64,000 nucleotides of DNA from Argentina anserina (taxonomy: Eukaryota; Streptophyta; Magnoliopsida; Rosales; Rosaceae), in the NCBI RefSeq assembly GCF_933775445.1, contig NC_065878.1:18364395-18428394 (forward strand), given 5' to 3'. Positions within the stretch are counted from its first letter, which is position 1. The number at the start of each line of letters is the position of its first letter. Both the position numbers and the translations under genes were made by a program. The notes under the pieces are model-generated. The model was not told the DNA's origin and searched no databases. It saw only the letters and a program-made list of their open reading frames with translations. Shown here piece after piece: positions 11,861 to 24,166 of this stretch.

Positions 11861-12522
11861 AGAGCATCTCCAACCGCATTTGTAAAACTAAAATTATCTC
11901 TATTATAAAGGAAAAATCAATTTTAAGCTCCAATAGATCATGTAAATCATCATCTATAATAGATTAAGTGGAAAGAATGAAACAAAATTTCTACATTTAT
12001 AGAATTTTTAAAATATGTATAATTTTGAAAACAATTTCTAAACGTTATTTTCACTAAAAAAATTCACTATCCATCCTAAAAAAATAACTTAAAAAAAAAA
12101 GAATGATTAATCTCATCCTAAAAAAACGTTTATAATGAGATTTGGTTTGATTTTCATTTAATTATACATATTCGTATTTAATTTTATACAATATAAAAAA
12201 GTTATTGGAGTATAGTTTTTTTTTTATTGAGATTTAAGTAATTATTCTGTGTACCTGCTACACCACGTGACACTGTCATGAAGTGTACCCAACTAATCAT
12301 ATTAAGACATGCTATAATTAACATGCACGCAGTGAAAATGACAAAAGTTAATTTACATATAAGAACCAATCATAAACAATCACAATAAAAAAATAGACTA
12401 ATAAAATTAAGAGATATGCCACATGAGATATGTGACGGGTATATATAATAATTTCTCATTGAAGTTTGATATTTTCATACTTTATAATATAGAATTTTTA
12501 TAAGAGTTATTAGAGATGCTCT
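11861..12522. mobile_element. MITE with AGAGCATCTC termini
   Basis: The left end reads AGAGCATCTCCAACCGCATT. The right end read backwards is AGAGCATCTCTAATAACTC, giving an inverted terminal match of about 10-12 bases. The interior is AT-rich with no coding capacity, and the length is 662 bp. GAGCATCTCCAA ends are common in plant non-autonomous DNA transposons. I could not define a target duplication, so the superfamily is open. It lies in the KCS 5' flank. Confidence 0.55.
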
Positions 12523-15500
12523 TCGGGCTGTAGTAATAAGACATTAGCAGGTTTGTATACCTAATAAAGTCGGTCTTTAGTCTTTGAGTCTCAAGCAAGA
12601 ATGTTTCAAGAAGAACGAAAAGATCAAATATCCGGCCACCCATATTATGAGAGATCGAAGCACCAGGTGTGGTTGAGCTTTCTAATCCGTAGTAGGTGGC
12701 ATACAGCAAATTATCATGAATTGGAGTAAAAGCTTGAAGGTCATGGACAGTTGGCCGGGCACACACGTAATGGGGCAACAATGGCGGACAGTGCAGTAAT
12801 ACCGCTGAGCCGTACGTTCAAATTGGTAAGTGTTTGGTTAATACATAATGATGTCAGGACTTTTGACGGTGTGTGGGTCTCGTACGTAGATCATGATTTT
12901 ACCTGTCGATCGTCACCATATCCCGTTCCTAGGGTTTTTGTTAACGTTTTGCCTCTCAAGGTTGGTGAAAATTACTGTTCGAGAATCTATATTAGTTTCA
13001 CATCACCCCAAAGCTATACAGAAGCCACAAACACATATATCCCATCCAGTTTTTTTCTTTCCAGTTTTTATTAATTACTGCTAAAATCGGAAAGAATGAA
13101 TTGGAGTAAATCGATACAAGGCAGCTTGATTGAGCAGAAAGAGGAGAGGGACAGGTTGAAGAAGTACCTGAGGAGCAAGAGCAGCTGGTGATGGTGGGTG
13201 TCCGGCTAAGTGTCGGTCGTCGATGCCGCTGCAATCCGCTGGAGAGAGATGAGAGGAATCAGAACTCATCAGAAGACCCGCGTCTCCGTCAAGGTTTTAG
13301 CCCTTTCAGTTTTTTCTTTTTCTTCTTGTTAAGTGGACCCCCAGTCCAGACCCGCCTCCGTCTAGCCCGCTACTGATTTAATTCCGAATTTCAGAAAATT
13401 TTAGTATACATTAATGTATCTCATACATTCCGCATTCATTATGTGAGTCAATTCAGAAAAATAATATTTATTGTCCATCCTTAGATGTGAGATGGTTTTT
13501 TTTCCTTCCGCTTTTTTTTTTTAATTTGCTGATTTCGTTTGCTGAATTGTTTTGAATTGTTTTCCATTTTCAATCAGAGGTTATTTACGCTCAATGATTC
13601 TGTAATTTCTATACTATGAGGTTCTTATTAATGCCGGGTCATTCGAATTCATTTTGTGGGGTTTTTCTTTCTGAGGAAAAATTAATGGGGACTGAGATTT
13701 TGAGATCTACGTTTACACCAGAATGAAAACAGCTTTGGCTAGACTCTACTTACACCGGAGAGAGCAAATGCTGCAACTAAGTTTGGAACTTTGGATTGTC
13801 CCACATTGCTGCATGAAATGAAGTTTCAAAATTCATGTGTTTCTGAATCTCATCATCAAGGTATCAACTTCTAAGACGTATAAGCTAAGAGAACCCATGG
13901 ATATACTCTTAATGAGAGAAATAGCTAGTGGGAATCGAAATCCGAAAGCTAGTGATAGATTTTAGTGTTGTCTAGACACTTTGTTCTGTTATCTGTGTGT
14001 TTGGTATCAAGACAACAGGATGCATGGGAGTGTTTAATTTCCATATAGCATTTACCTAGCTAATTGCATTTCTAATAATTTCTGGTACTTAATTGATGGT
14101 CTACAAACATAGATATGTGTTGGTTACATTGTGATATTCGCAGCTACTTTAATTTGTTTCCAACTCTATCACTTTTTGCTTTTGTGATTTCAGACACAGC
14201 GTCTCTTTCAAAAATAATTAGCTCTTGATGATAGTACTGATTACTAAATATATGATTCTGTTAGAACTTAGAACTTAGAACACATAATATCGAACTATAG
14301 AAAGATACAGTGAAGGAAGATATATTACTTCAATCAATAAGTTTTGTTTTTAATCTTTGTTGCATGTCCCGAATGAAGTTATTATTACATGATCCGATCC
14401 TTTGTTTTCTTTTTCTTATGCATGCTCTGATGCTCACCATTCTTTACAGTATAGTCACTTCTAGTGTAGCAAGCTAAAAACATAGCACAACATGCAAGCA
14501 AGAAAAAGATGGAAAGTTAATTGAAAGGAGCTAGCTAACAAAATTATCAAGGTGTTCCAACTTCCAAAATGATCAGATCATAGATAAGAAGCTTCAGATA
14601 ACATAGTTGATCTCAATATACTAGCCCATATTATGTGTTTTGGAGGGTTATTCAATTCTATATCTATGCGGGCAATGCAGCTTTTCATGCCAAGACCTCG
14701 AGCTGAAATTCGTATTTCAAGCTTTGGCACCCCTTTCTCATATATGACCAAATTACCCGACCTTAATATCCTAGTAAATGAAACTACCAACAGTGGCTCA
14801 GTCCTTCCTAAACAACATGCATGTATTATTGCACTTAAAACCTGCTCCAAAGCCACTCAGTCTTGCCAAAGCAGCCAACCCGGCAGATAAGGTGTCACCA
14901 GATCGATTGGTAATACACGTACAATATTCTGGATACCGAATTCGCAGATACCATAACTTAAGTTGTGTTCCAATTGAACTGAAATTTTTTTTCCATCATA
15001 TGATCCTCTTCTCTAAGCTCAGGATATAGGAGGAGCTATATATGTAAATAAGTTTGGGTTGCCCAACTGGCTGGAGACTCATCTGTTGTAATATAACAGT
15101 TATGCTTCGAAAGATCTAGCTTGTCAGGAAAACTGCATCGAGCGAGCCACATTAGCGTTCTGGATTCGATGAAATTTGAAAATGGCCGGATTGGTACCAA
15201 GTTATGCTATAATTAAGTAGCAGCACGTACGTAATTATGAATTGCTGTGTCATAAATTTGTAGAGTTGGTAGGTGCATGTTCAGTGCAATTGTAGTTATT
15301 GTCAGAAATTATTACCAGTGTGAATTATGTTCTAAGCAGAGCTGAGCCATCAGCCATGGTAGTCAAAGATGAAGAGTATATATAATTACAGTTACAATAT
15401 TCTCTAGACATATGTTGTTGGAGTTCATGAAATGTCAAAAAGGCAACAGAGCTCAATATAGCCCTCTTGTTGAAGATGACCCCAGAGACGTGAGATTGTG

Positions 15501-15815
15501 GAAAGAACAAAATGATTGTATTCGTCACGTACGGTCTTTTTTAGGGGTATGATGCATTGGTCATTGATGCTAGTATACGATTATTTTACAGACAGATTTC
15601 ATCTATGAATTAAACGGGTACAATAACAGGGGTATATTTGCAACACCATCTTTTGACTGCCATGAAAATTTACTTTTTTTACATGAATGGGTAAAAGTTG
15701 AAATCATAAAACTGGTGAAATACCCTCATTTTCTCATTTCTGTTTCTTTTCCGGTAAATTTGTAACCCGCCAAATTTTCCACCGCGACGGCGATACATAG
15801 AGGAAGAAGATCGAC
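12523..15815. other. Intergenic sequence between MITE and pectate lyase-like gene
   Basis: No gene could be supported. A GC-richer segment at 13085-13370 has short open frames on both strands and could be an isolated exon or leader of an unrecognised gene; the plus-strand frame from ATG 13096 ends after about 30 codons. A short KCS-like scrap lies near 14810-14890. The remainder is AT-rich. Confidence 0.4.
14800..14890 (-). pseudogene. KCS-derived fragment
   Basis: On the minus strand a short stretch reads SGFGAGFKCNN, like the SFGAGYECNN block near the C terminus of the KCS at 10.3 kb. The DNA around it (CTTTGG, GCAGGTT, TGCAATAA, then GTTTAGGAAGG) follows the same order as that gene with a small insertion. 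No longer similarity is seen on either side. It may be a relic of a third KCS copy in the same orientation; a chance match is not excluded. Confidence 0.35.
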
Positions 15816-18041
15816 ATGACTGCGCTACCGTACGCCGACGTGGATTCCAGTCTGAAATCAATGGCCGGTCGGGCTGAGGGCTTCGGCCGGTTCGCCATCG
15901 GCGGCCTCCACGGCCCGGTCTACTCCGTCACCACATTGGCAGGTCCGCCCCTCTCATTCCTCCTTCACCCCCAATTTGCTATACTTCATTAAATTTCTTG
16001 GATTTTTGTTTTGGCTTTCTATTCTTATCAATTATTTATCTTGATTATTAAAGGTCAATGATTTAAGAGTGTAATTTCATGGATTCATGTTCAATTTGGG
16101 TTTTTGTGATTAGTGAAAAAAAACCAGAAGATTAATTTTGATTTGGAGTAGGATAATCAATCTCTGACATTATGAAAGTCTGAAGCTTTATAAAAGTTGA
16201 ACATTTTCGAAGTTTATGAGCTGCACTTTGCAATTTGCATTCAGAAGATGTGATGTACTTGTTAATATATACAAAGAAATGAAATGCACACAGAAATGAA
16301 ATTCAAAGCCGGCAGCTTTATTCCACTTTGATTTGTTTTTGGATGGTTTTACTGATACAGATTATGCTAGAAGAGTTTAAAACATCCCAAATGTTTAGCT
16401 CACAAGGCTATATATACAGACTCTTAAGTTCCTCAACATTTATTTATGAAATTTGTTACATAACTCTTGGGACTTTCTAAAATCACATGGATCTTGGGTT
16501 TTTTTTTTTTATTCTTACAACTCCTCACATTATTAAAACACAAGACAGAAGCCACACAACACATTAAGATTAACATATAAAGCATGAACATTGGTGCAAC
16601 ACTGCAACGTACAATCTTCTGCAAGAAGATCTAAGTTTAATTGGAACTGATTTTGCTAACTCGGACCAATCAACTGTAGCAAAGCTTAGAGATTCATCGT
16701 AGAGCCAACCATACTTCTCCATGAGAGATTTGTTTGGTTTCTCCGGAGGATAACTATCAATGCAGCCTTTCCATACATTGCCATCATCCAAGTTCCTCAC
16801 TACTTCCCAAACAGCAGTGCTGCACTTAAAACTCGATCCAAATGCAGTCATGAGGATCCTATCTCCCTTCTTAAGCCTTGTTTTGGCTTTCATGTATCCC
16901 AAAGCATACCACAATCCACCAGCTGATGCATCACCAAATCGGAATAGCGCCATTCTTGATGCTCAAGATCATTTTCTTATGCATGAAAAGCTCTCACCAA
17001 TTCCATCTATGATTGCTCTTCCTCCAGGGTGGATACAGAAGTGCTTCATTCCTGCCTTCATATTCAATGCCACTCCAACAGCTTCAACCTTTTTGCTTTT
17101 GGTACTATTTTGTTTCTGACGCCTAGAGCCCACCAGGTAGCGGAATATTTCTTTTAAAGGAAGAACTTTTGGCATTAGAACTTGGAGGTTTGTTGTCAGA
17201 GCCAAAGCTGCTTCTTTTAGGTGTCTGGAAAGCTGAACGCTTGTATATCCACTCTCATCTTCTAGTCGTATGCATCATTCATAAGCTTCATTTCTTGAGC
17301 CTCTATGAGTTCTTATCTAATGCTTCAGCTTCAAGATAGCCTTCTTTTTTAGGGATCGTCTGTTCGTGAATAGCATTGAACAGCCCCCAGAGCGGAACAA
17401 ACAGCTGGGGAGCATCATGGACTTTTCCTTCCCAAGATACCAATTAGGAGCTACGGACTCTGTGCTTACAACAATGACATATGAGTTCTTGTTTGACTTG
17501 AACAAGTTGTTTACTGCATCGATGGCAACTAGACTTGCACAGCAACCCATTCCAGAGAGGTTGAAGGTCTTGATGTCTTCCCTCATCTTGTAATGGTTTA
17601 CTATTCGAGATGATAGTGAGGGAGCAGGGGAAAACATGGAGATATTGACGATAAGGATGTCAATTTGTGATGGATGGATGGAAGTATACTTACCAAAAAG
17701 CTTTTCAAGTGTGTTAAAAATGATCCCATCCATCTCTGCGAGTGAATCTTCTTGAGTTGGATAATCACCTCGGCCTTCAATTATGTTTCTTGCACAAGAA
17801 GTTTCCTCTCCCATCCCTGAATTGGCCAAGGTTCTTATGAGAAATCTGAATTCCTCCAATCCCAGATTCTTGTTCTTCAAGACAAGTTTGATAGCTGTGT
17901 CAGTGCTGAGGTTCATGTCCTCAGGGGCCTTATAGCACTAATATGCCAGCATGTAGCACCCTTGGTCTCTCCTTTTCAGAACCAAGGTACAGAGGCAGGA
18001 GAAAGCATAGGAAAGAGCGAGCAGACACGCCAGGAAAAAAC

Positions 18042-18077
<36 letters not shown>

Positions 18078-19913
18078 CAAGGCGAAATATTGATTGTTGA
18101 ATGCTGAATGAGTTTACATGCAATGGCAAATGTCTCCTTTCCCACCTCAACAATTATATTGTTCTACACATACCCTGCTCATCGCTCTCTTATAAATAAA
18201 CGTATAGGGAACTAATTGGGATGATCTATTATTGATAAAGCATTTAAAATTTTGTGCAGAGGTAGACACAACCATTAATATGTGTTGATAAGGTAAGCCA
18301 TGATTGATCTTGCATACAATTAAAGGGTTGCTTTCCCACTCGAATTATTGTGAGGAAATGAATATCATGATTCTTCTTATCTACAGTACTTGCTAACTTA
18401 CACCCCTTACAAAAACAAAATAACCGATCACTAATTTGTTTGTGTATTTCAAAACAGTTATCTATTTGTGTGGGCATTACCAAATTGAGCTTTGAGACTA
18501 ACTTCCAAAGTTCTTAGTAATAAATTACGCATCATTGTAATAATTTTAACATCTGAAAGTGTTGAAACCTGTAAGTGAAACTGTGGGTAAAAATAATTAT
18601 TGATTTTTTAAAAGAAGGTTTAAAATTAGCTATATAAATGTGAACATTTTTTCTTTGGTATTTATGTGCTGTTATTGTGTATGAAGGAATGTTGTGTTGC
18701 ATCGGGACAAATAAATAATGTTATGGTTTGGTTTTCAGATGATGGTCCAGGCTCACTTCGTGAAGGATGCCGGAAACAAGAACCACTCTGGATTCTCTTT
18801 GAGGTTTCAGGCACCATTCATCTCTCTTCTTATTTGAGCATGTCATCTTACAAGACAATAGATGGCCGAGGGCAAAGAGTAAAGCTGACAGGGAAGGGTC
18901 TAAGACTCAAGGAATGTGAACACATAATCATATGCAACCTTGAGTTCGAAGGTGGTAGAGGACATGATGTTGATGGCATTCAGATTAAACCAAATTCCAG
19001 GCATATATGGATTGACCGGTGCAGCCTCCGCGATTATGATGATGGTCTCATAGATATCACCCGACAAAGTACAGACATAACTATTTCTAGGTGCAGTTAA
19101 ACTATCTAATCTTACAGGATTTATTGTGGACACTGAACTAAATGGTTCTTCTTCCCTTGCCACCAGATGTTACTTTCAGCAACATGACAAGACGATGCTT
19201 ATTGGAGCAGACCCTTCTCATGTTGGTGACAGATGCATTCGGGTAACAATTCATCATTGTTTTTTTGATGGGACAAGACAAAGGCAACCTCGTGTTAGAT
19301 TTGGGAAAGTTCATCTCTACAATAATTACACTCGTAACTGGGGTATATATGCTGTTTGTGCCAGTGTTGAATCCCAGGTGAGCAAGGCTTCATTCATAAC
19401 ATCTGATGTTTTCTGTTATTCTCTTTGATTGGTAGAATTAGTTGAGTTGCAGATTCTGAATAGTTGAATTCTATCTGTCAGATATACTCTCAATGCAATA
19501 TATATGAAGCAGGAACAAAGAAGAAGACTTTTGAATATTATACGGAGAAGGTACATGACCATCTTTTCTCTAAAATGCATATAAGTTTCGTTCCAAGTTC
19601 TTGAAGTGAAAAATGGCTGCACGTCATTGACTGTGAACAAATTCTGTCTCAAATATATTGAATTTTGCAACAGGCTGCAGACAGAGAAGACGCGAAATCT
19701 GGCTTCATAAGATCTGAGGGGGATGTATTCCTGAATGGAGCTCAACCATGCACATTAACAGGGTTCAGTGAAGAATGCATGTTCCATCCAAGTGAATTTT
19801 ATCCACTTTGGACTATGGAAGCAGCTTCAGATTCTCTTAAAGGTGTTCTCCACATTCTTACGGGTTGGCAATCCATTCATAGGCCACCAGCAGAGCGTCT
19901 GGTAATGGTATAA
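15816..19913 (+). CDS. Pectate lyase-like protein (polysaccharide lyase family 1), five exons
   Basis: Exons 15816-15942, 18739-19090, 19167-19377, 19482-19550 and 19674-19913 join to 999 nt (332 residues plus stop), all with GT-AG introns and consistent phase. Family 1 pectate lyases cleave de-esterified homogalacturonan by calcium-dependent beta-elimination. Visible features are LPYADVD at the start, DDGPGSLREGC across the first junction, the parallel beta-helix core with GIQIKPNSRHIWIDRCSL and its Asp-rich DYDDGLID loop (calcium-binding region), and RQPRVRFGKVHLYNN with the conserved catalytic-region arginines. No signal peptide is visible at this start, unlike most secreted plant pectate lyases, so it may belong to the short leaderless subgroup or lack an upstream exon. 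Intron 1 is 2796 bp and contains an antisense KCS pseudogene. No inactivating change was seen. Confidence 0.85.
16570..18153 (-). pseudogene. 3-ketoacyl-CoA synthase pseudogene inside pectate lyase intron 1
   Basis: This is a full-length but broken KCS copy, antisense within the first intron of the pectate lyase-like gene. Nearly all of it reads in one frame and aligns with the KCS at 10.3-11.7 kb: LVLKNKNLGLEEFRFLIRT, SGMGCCAS with the nucleophile Cys, CIHPGG with the catalytic His kept, and the C-terminal GSSFKCSTAVWEVVR. In-frame stops lie at 17938-17940 (TAG), 17317-17319 (TAG) and 17275-17277 (TGA). A pair of compensating indels with stops lies near 16955-16971. The catalytic Asn of FGN is Asp (FGDASAGG). 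The N-terminal membrane region is overrun by a GT/CA microsatellite coding for Thr-His repeats. Divergence from the 10.3-kb gene suggests an old tandem duplicate. Confidence 0.88.
18044..18076. repeat. GT/CA dinucleotide microsatellite
   Basis: About 16 GT units lie within the N-terminal region of the KCS pseudogene, where they would encode alternating Thr and His. Length is likely polymorphic. Confidence 0.9.
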
Positions 19914-20585
19914 CTTTTCTATTAACTTGTACTCTTGTATAACATGAAAATATATGTCCTTTAGTGGAAGGCTTTTCTTTCATTTAAACGGAGTTAAAGA
20001 ACCCCTAAAGTTTGCTATATCTCCTGTAATATTCAGATGTTTATCGATTTTGCCTTAATCACGAAGTAGGAACTGATTAATTATGAAACTATTACATAAT
20101 ACTCATACGTACAATTATAACTACCGGGTGCATGTTTCATATATATCTAGGTAACTATAGATAATTTATGTTTTCATTTTAGGCTACATATACTAATAAG
20201 ATTGGCCTGCTAAAGACCGAAATTGAATCTGGCTCAATGACCTTTATGATTTGCAATTGTTCGACTTTGCAGTTACATTTCATAATCAGCTTGATATACT
20301 TGTCATTGAAATATCAACCAGAGTCAAACTGGATATATCATTTGTATGATCATTATTCAGTTGGTATTAAACCGTTTGGTAATCTTTAGTTAAGCCAAAA
20401 ATAGGGTGGGTCTGAAGAGATAGTAGTATATAATGATGTCATTCATCATTACTCGACTGGATTCTCTGATCATACAATCATACATGTATTTAAACTTTAT
20501 AGTTTGAGGAAGTTTGGCTGCTCTTATTCTCACTATCTTCACTAGCCATCAAAAATAGTTCAGTTTGATTTGTAGTAGTCTCAAA
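19914..20585. other. Intergenic, convergent 3' flanks
   Basis: This lies between the stop codons of the pectate lyase-like gene (plus strand) and the EXO70 gene (minus strand). It is AT-rich with no further gene and should hold both 3' untranslated regions and polyadenylation sites. Confidence 0.6.
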
Positions 20586-22505
20586 TCATCTCAGAGGGAG
20601 GCAGCTCCGTGGAGGAAACGATGAAGATGTTGTAGGAGTGACTGATGTAGAAGTCCCGTGGAACAAATCCGACAAGTAATTGCCCAAGTCATCAGGAGAA
20701 AATCTTAGAAGCAACTCCAAATTTTTCTCCTCAGTCAGCGTCACCAAGTATGTGTCGTAAAATTCTTGATATGTTGGTACTAGTTTCTGTGCTATGGACA
20801 CCTTCAAGTCATCGCTTAACTTCCTGTCCTCTACGATCCAAGATGTTTGTTTCCTATATGCCTCTTCAAAAGCTATGTTGAACCTTTTAAAACACTCCTT
20901 TGCCATCTCAGTAGACATTTCGAATGACTTCTCTGGTAATGATGATAGAACCTTTGACCAGGCTGTGGTCTCGTAGGTTGAAGCATATAGTTTAGCTTTC
21001 TTCGTGTGTTCAACTACCCAATCTTCACCCAGGAGGAGTTTCAAGTTGGCTGAATGCTGCACCTTCTCAACAATGTAATGAAGATTGTTGGAAAGGAAGA
21101 GATACGCCAAACCCACATCTTTGTAAATCTCAGCTGTAATGTCAAGCTTGCACAAAAGAACTAAGATGAGCCAAGCTAGGTGGACTGACACTGCTGGTGT
21201 TGAAATTTCTGATATTGGGCTCTTGAAGGTCTCGTGAAATGAAGAGTTTGTTGGTGGTGGATAATCAGCAAGAATATCAAAGAGAATTATACTGTAGTCT
21301 GCTAGTGAGGCTATATAGTTCATCACTTTTGGAGTAAGTGGGTGAACCCCTCCTCCGGGGACTAGAACTTTTGTAGAGTACTTTTGAATTGTTGATTCAA
21401 AATCGGAAAGAATAGAACGAACACAATCTCCGAGTTTGAGCAATAATGAAAGAGCTTGTAGTTTGATAGCTGATGTTGATTCAGAACTGAATACTGATTC
21501 AGTTTCCGGCCAAAGATCAGAGACTGCTTTATGGAGTTCCATTAGCCCGAAAATTCTTTCTGGAACTTTCTTGGTCTTCACGATGAGTTCAGGAAAACTG
21601 AATAGGATGCTTGCTCCCTCTTTGGTTATCTCATAGAAGCATGACTCTGAGATGGTCTCGGATGCTGAAAACACATGATCACATAGAATTTTCTCTCCCT
21701 GAAAAAGTGTCTTCACAGCAATCTTTGCAGCCTTCATCCATTTTTTGATTTCATTGTCGAGTGCTTCAGAATCCTTCTTATTAATGTGAGAAGACTTGAA
21801 CCTTTGGATTCCAAGGTGATATAGTCCCTCGTCGATCATTGACTTTCGGATTACCCTGTATATCTTCTCACACTCTTTACCATAGCCAGAACCGATCATA
21901 CAATCAGCTATGGACTTCAGATCTGACATGGCAAGTACTGAGACTCTCTCAACCTCTGTGATTGACTCGGCAGCAATATCCAGCTCGTCATCTGATCGGA
22001 CCTCACCCTCTTCTTCATCATAAGATTTGCATGATCTGCTTGAGGATCGATTTGAAACTGACTCGGGGTCAAGTTGATCACGGCTTGCAGACAGTATCTG
22101 GTAAAACTCTTTCTCAAGCCTTCTCATTGCCACTTGCATTAGATTTTGAGCGAGCACAAGCTTGCTGGATGGAAACCTTTCACCTAGTAGAGCATGCATA
22201 GCTCTACGCAAGTCTTTGACGGCCTTGAGGAACTCTTTGGCTTCTTTCCTGCTTTGCTGGAAGATAAAGGTGACCTTGGTGTACGAGGAGGAACTTGGAT
22301 CCCATTTGGTGATGATGGCCTCGGCATTTTCGATGTTTTCCTCCAGCATCGACAGGGAGAAGGTGCGGCTAGGAGTCGCACCAGCGAAAGAGCTTGAAAG
22401 TGTATAGTGATCATGAGAAGAAGAGAGGGATTTGTTGGATGACAAGAAGAATAGGCTGGACATTCTTCTTCTTGGTGGTGGCTTGAGGGTCTCTGAGACT
22501 AGCAT
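20586..22505 (-). CDS. EXO70 family exocyst subunit, H-clade-like, intronless
   Basis: This encodes 639 residues. EXO70 proteins are subunits of the exocyst, which tethers secretory vesicles to the plasma membrane through phosphoinositide contacts; plants have many copies used in polar growth, autophagy and immunity. The N-terminal 60 or so residues are Ser-rich. Helical repeats follow, then the EXO70 core with KIYRVIRKSMIDE and ILCDHVFSASETISESCF (about residues 220-295), LLGEDWVVEHTKKAKLYA, and the C-terminal signature ELLLRFSPDDLGNYLSDLFHG followed by a Ser/Thr-rich tail. The wording around the ILCDHVF block and the single exon fit the H clade, but the clade call is tentative. The first Met is used; a second at residue 15 is possible. 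A TATA-like box lies about 105 bases upstream. I see no damage. Confidence 0.93.
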   Translation of the reverse strand: MLVSETLKPPPRRRMSSLFFLSSNKSLSSSHDHYTLSSSFAGATPSRTFSLSMLEENIENAEAIITKWDPSSSSYTKVTFIFQQSRKEAKEFLKAVKDLRRAMHALLGERFPSSKLVLAQNLMQVAMRRLEKEFYQILSASRDQLDPESVSNRSSSRSCKSYDEEEGEVRSDDELDIAAESITEVERVSVLAMSDLKSIADCMIGSGYGKECEKIYRVIRKSMIDEGLYHLGIQRFKSSHINKKDSEALDNEIKKWMKAAKIAVKTLFQGEKILCDHVFSASETISESCFYEITKEGASILFSFPELIVKTKKVPERIFGLMELHKAVSDLWPETESVFSSESTSAIKLQALSLLLKLGDCVRSILSDFESTIQKYSTKVLVPGGGVHPLTPKVMNYIASLADYSIILFDILADYPPPTNSSFHETFKSPISEISTPAVSVHLAWLILVLLCKLDITAEIYKDVGLAYLFLSNNLHYIVEKVQHSANLKLLLGEDWVVEHTKKAKLYASTYETTAWSKVLSSLPEKSFEMSTEMAKECFKRFNIAFEEAYRKQTSWIVEDRKLSDDLKVSIAQKLVPTYQEFYDTYLVTLTEEKNLELLLRFSPDDLGNYLSDLFHGTSTSVTPTTSSSFPPRSCLPLR

Positions 22506-22610
22506 TATCGACTATGAAGTGCAAATAATGGACGGGGTTAAGGGAGAAGAGCTTTTTTGGGATGCTGCTTACTTGTTATGGTTATGGTCATGGTTTTTGG
22601 TTATGAAGAG

Positions 22611-22620
22611 ATTTTATAGA
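22611..22620 (-). promoter_or_regulatory. TATA box of the EXO70 gene
   Basis: The minus strand reads TCTATAAAAT about 105 bases upstream of the first Met of the EXO70 reading frame. Confidence 0.5.
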
Positions 22621-23803
22621 CAAGAACTGTTAGTTGTCAATTGAGGATGGTTGATTTGGTTTGTTTGGTATTGCTGCGATTTTTAAAAATATATGTTCTA
22701 CTATACTGTAAAAAAAATCAGTTGTGAATTAAAACAGGTTTATGTTTGAGAATTATTACTTCTACAAGTTTTGTCAATTAATAAATTCTAAACAAAACTG
22801 ATATAGACATAGTTAACGACCAAAAATGACATGATTTTATTTTAAGATATTAAGAATGATTATAGATAATTGTGTTATTTAAGAATTTACATAAAAATAT
22901 TAACATTATTGAGTTTTAAGTAAAAATATCTTCTAAAAACTGTTGTGGGTGATCTATAAATTCTAAAAAAGCTGATTTTCTAAAGTTACTAAATATTGAA
23001 TTTTAAAAGTCAACCTAAAAACTGATTTTTTTAAGAATGAAACTGTATTAAACTAGACATTAGACCGGACTTCTAGCGTGCCTATTTTGCATATAATCTC
23101 ATATAAAATAAATTAGTTAAGAGTGAGGACTAGAATTGTTCTTAATTAAGGATAATGACGCAACTGGTGATACAGTAGTGATCAACCAAAACGTTTTTTT
23201 GAAATGGATCAACCAAAACTTATGTGAAGCATTTCATTTCATTAGATTGCTTGGTCAATCAGTTTTTGTATTTTGTTTATTAATTGTATATCATATTCAA
23301 TGAAGCATTGACTTTATTGTATATCATCTTTAATGAAGCATAGTCAAGCACTCAATCCAACTGCAGTATTGAAACGCAGCTTTACAAATATAAACCATAT
23401 AGTATTAGTACTTAACTTCGTCCAAAATTAATCCCGTACACACAAGGGTACGTAAACACCAAGTGTTCATTTTTAATCACAAAACCTCTGCACCATCAAG
23501 TTCGATTCACCTACTTTAATTTAAATTTCTAATGTGCGAAGCTCGAAGGCTTAAGCAAAACAGTTTTATATGGATTTCATACTTCGTTACACACAAGTAC
23601 GTCATATTCATAGTTTCAGAGCTCTTCAATTCATTTATATCTAAATGCGTATGACAGCTAATCTTTTGTGTTTTAGTTTAATTAATCATCTGAGCCGACC
23701 ATATATTTTGCAAAATAATGTGTCGGACTGTGTGGCATCATCACCTTCCAATTCATATTCATATACATTCAAGCTGGAGGGTACGTACGTAGGAAAAGAT
23801 ATG

Positions 23804-24053
23804 TATAAAGTTCAACTAGCTAGGCGAAGCAGCCTGGAAATTAAGAGACACTACCAGAATGAATAACTTAGATGACAACGATATTTTATCGTCTAAGATC
23901 TTATTCTCGTCATCTTAAATCATTAGGCAACGAAATTTTTGTCATCTAAATTCCGTCAAGTAGACGTTGTCACCCAAATACTTAGATGACGATATTAGGT
24001 AATTCGTCTATAAAGTTCAACTAGCTAGGCGAAGCAGCCTGGAAATTAACAGA
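23804..24053. repeat. 44-bp direct duplication flanking a CACTA-like fragment
   Basis: The segment beginning TATAAAGTTCAACTAGC occurs at 23804-23847 and again at 24009-24053 with one or two differences. Between them, from about 23850, is CACTACCAGAATGAATAAC followed by repeated and inverted CTTAGATGAC / GTCATCTAAG motifs. That looks like the end and subterminal repeats of a small CACTA-type element; no matching TAGTG right end is present. Confidence 0.55.
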
Positions 24054-24166
24054 GTGAGCTTCACGTTTCTCTTGAGACCGGGATTATTAATAAGTCCATC
24101 GATAGAGATAGTTAGGAATTTCATAGGATCGATCGATTCATTCATCTTTTAACTAGAAAAAGAATT

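Noticed and set aside
13081..13376. GC-richer segment with short frames on both strands that could be a first exon
   Set aside because: No downstream exon or family could be linked; it is recorded only as part of the intergenic description.
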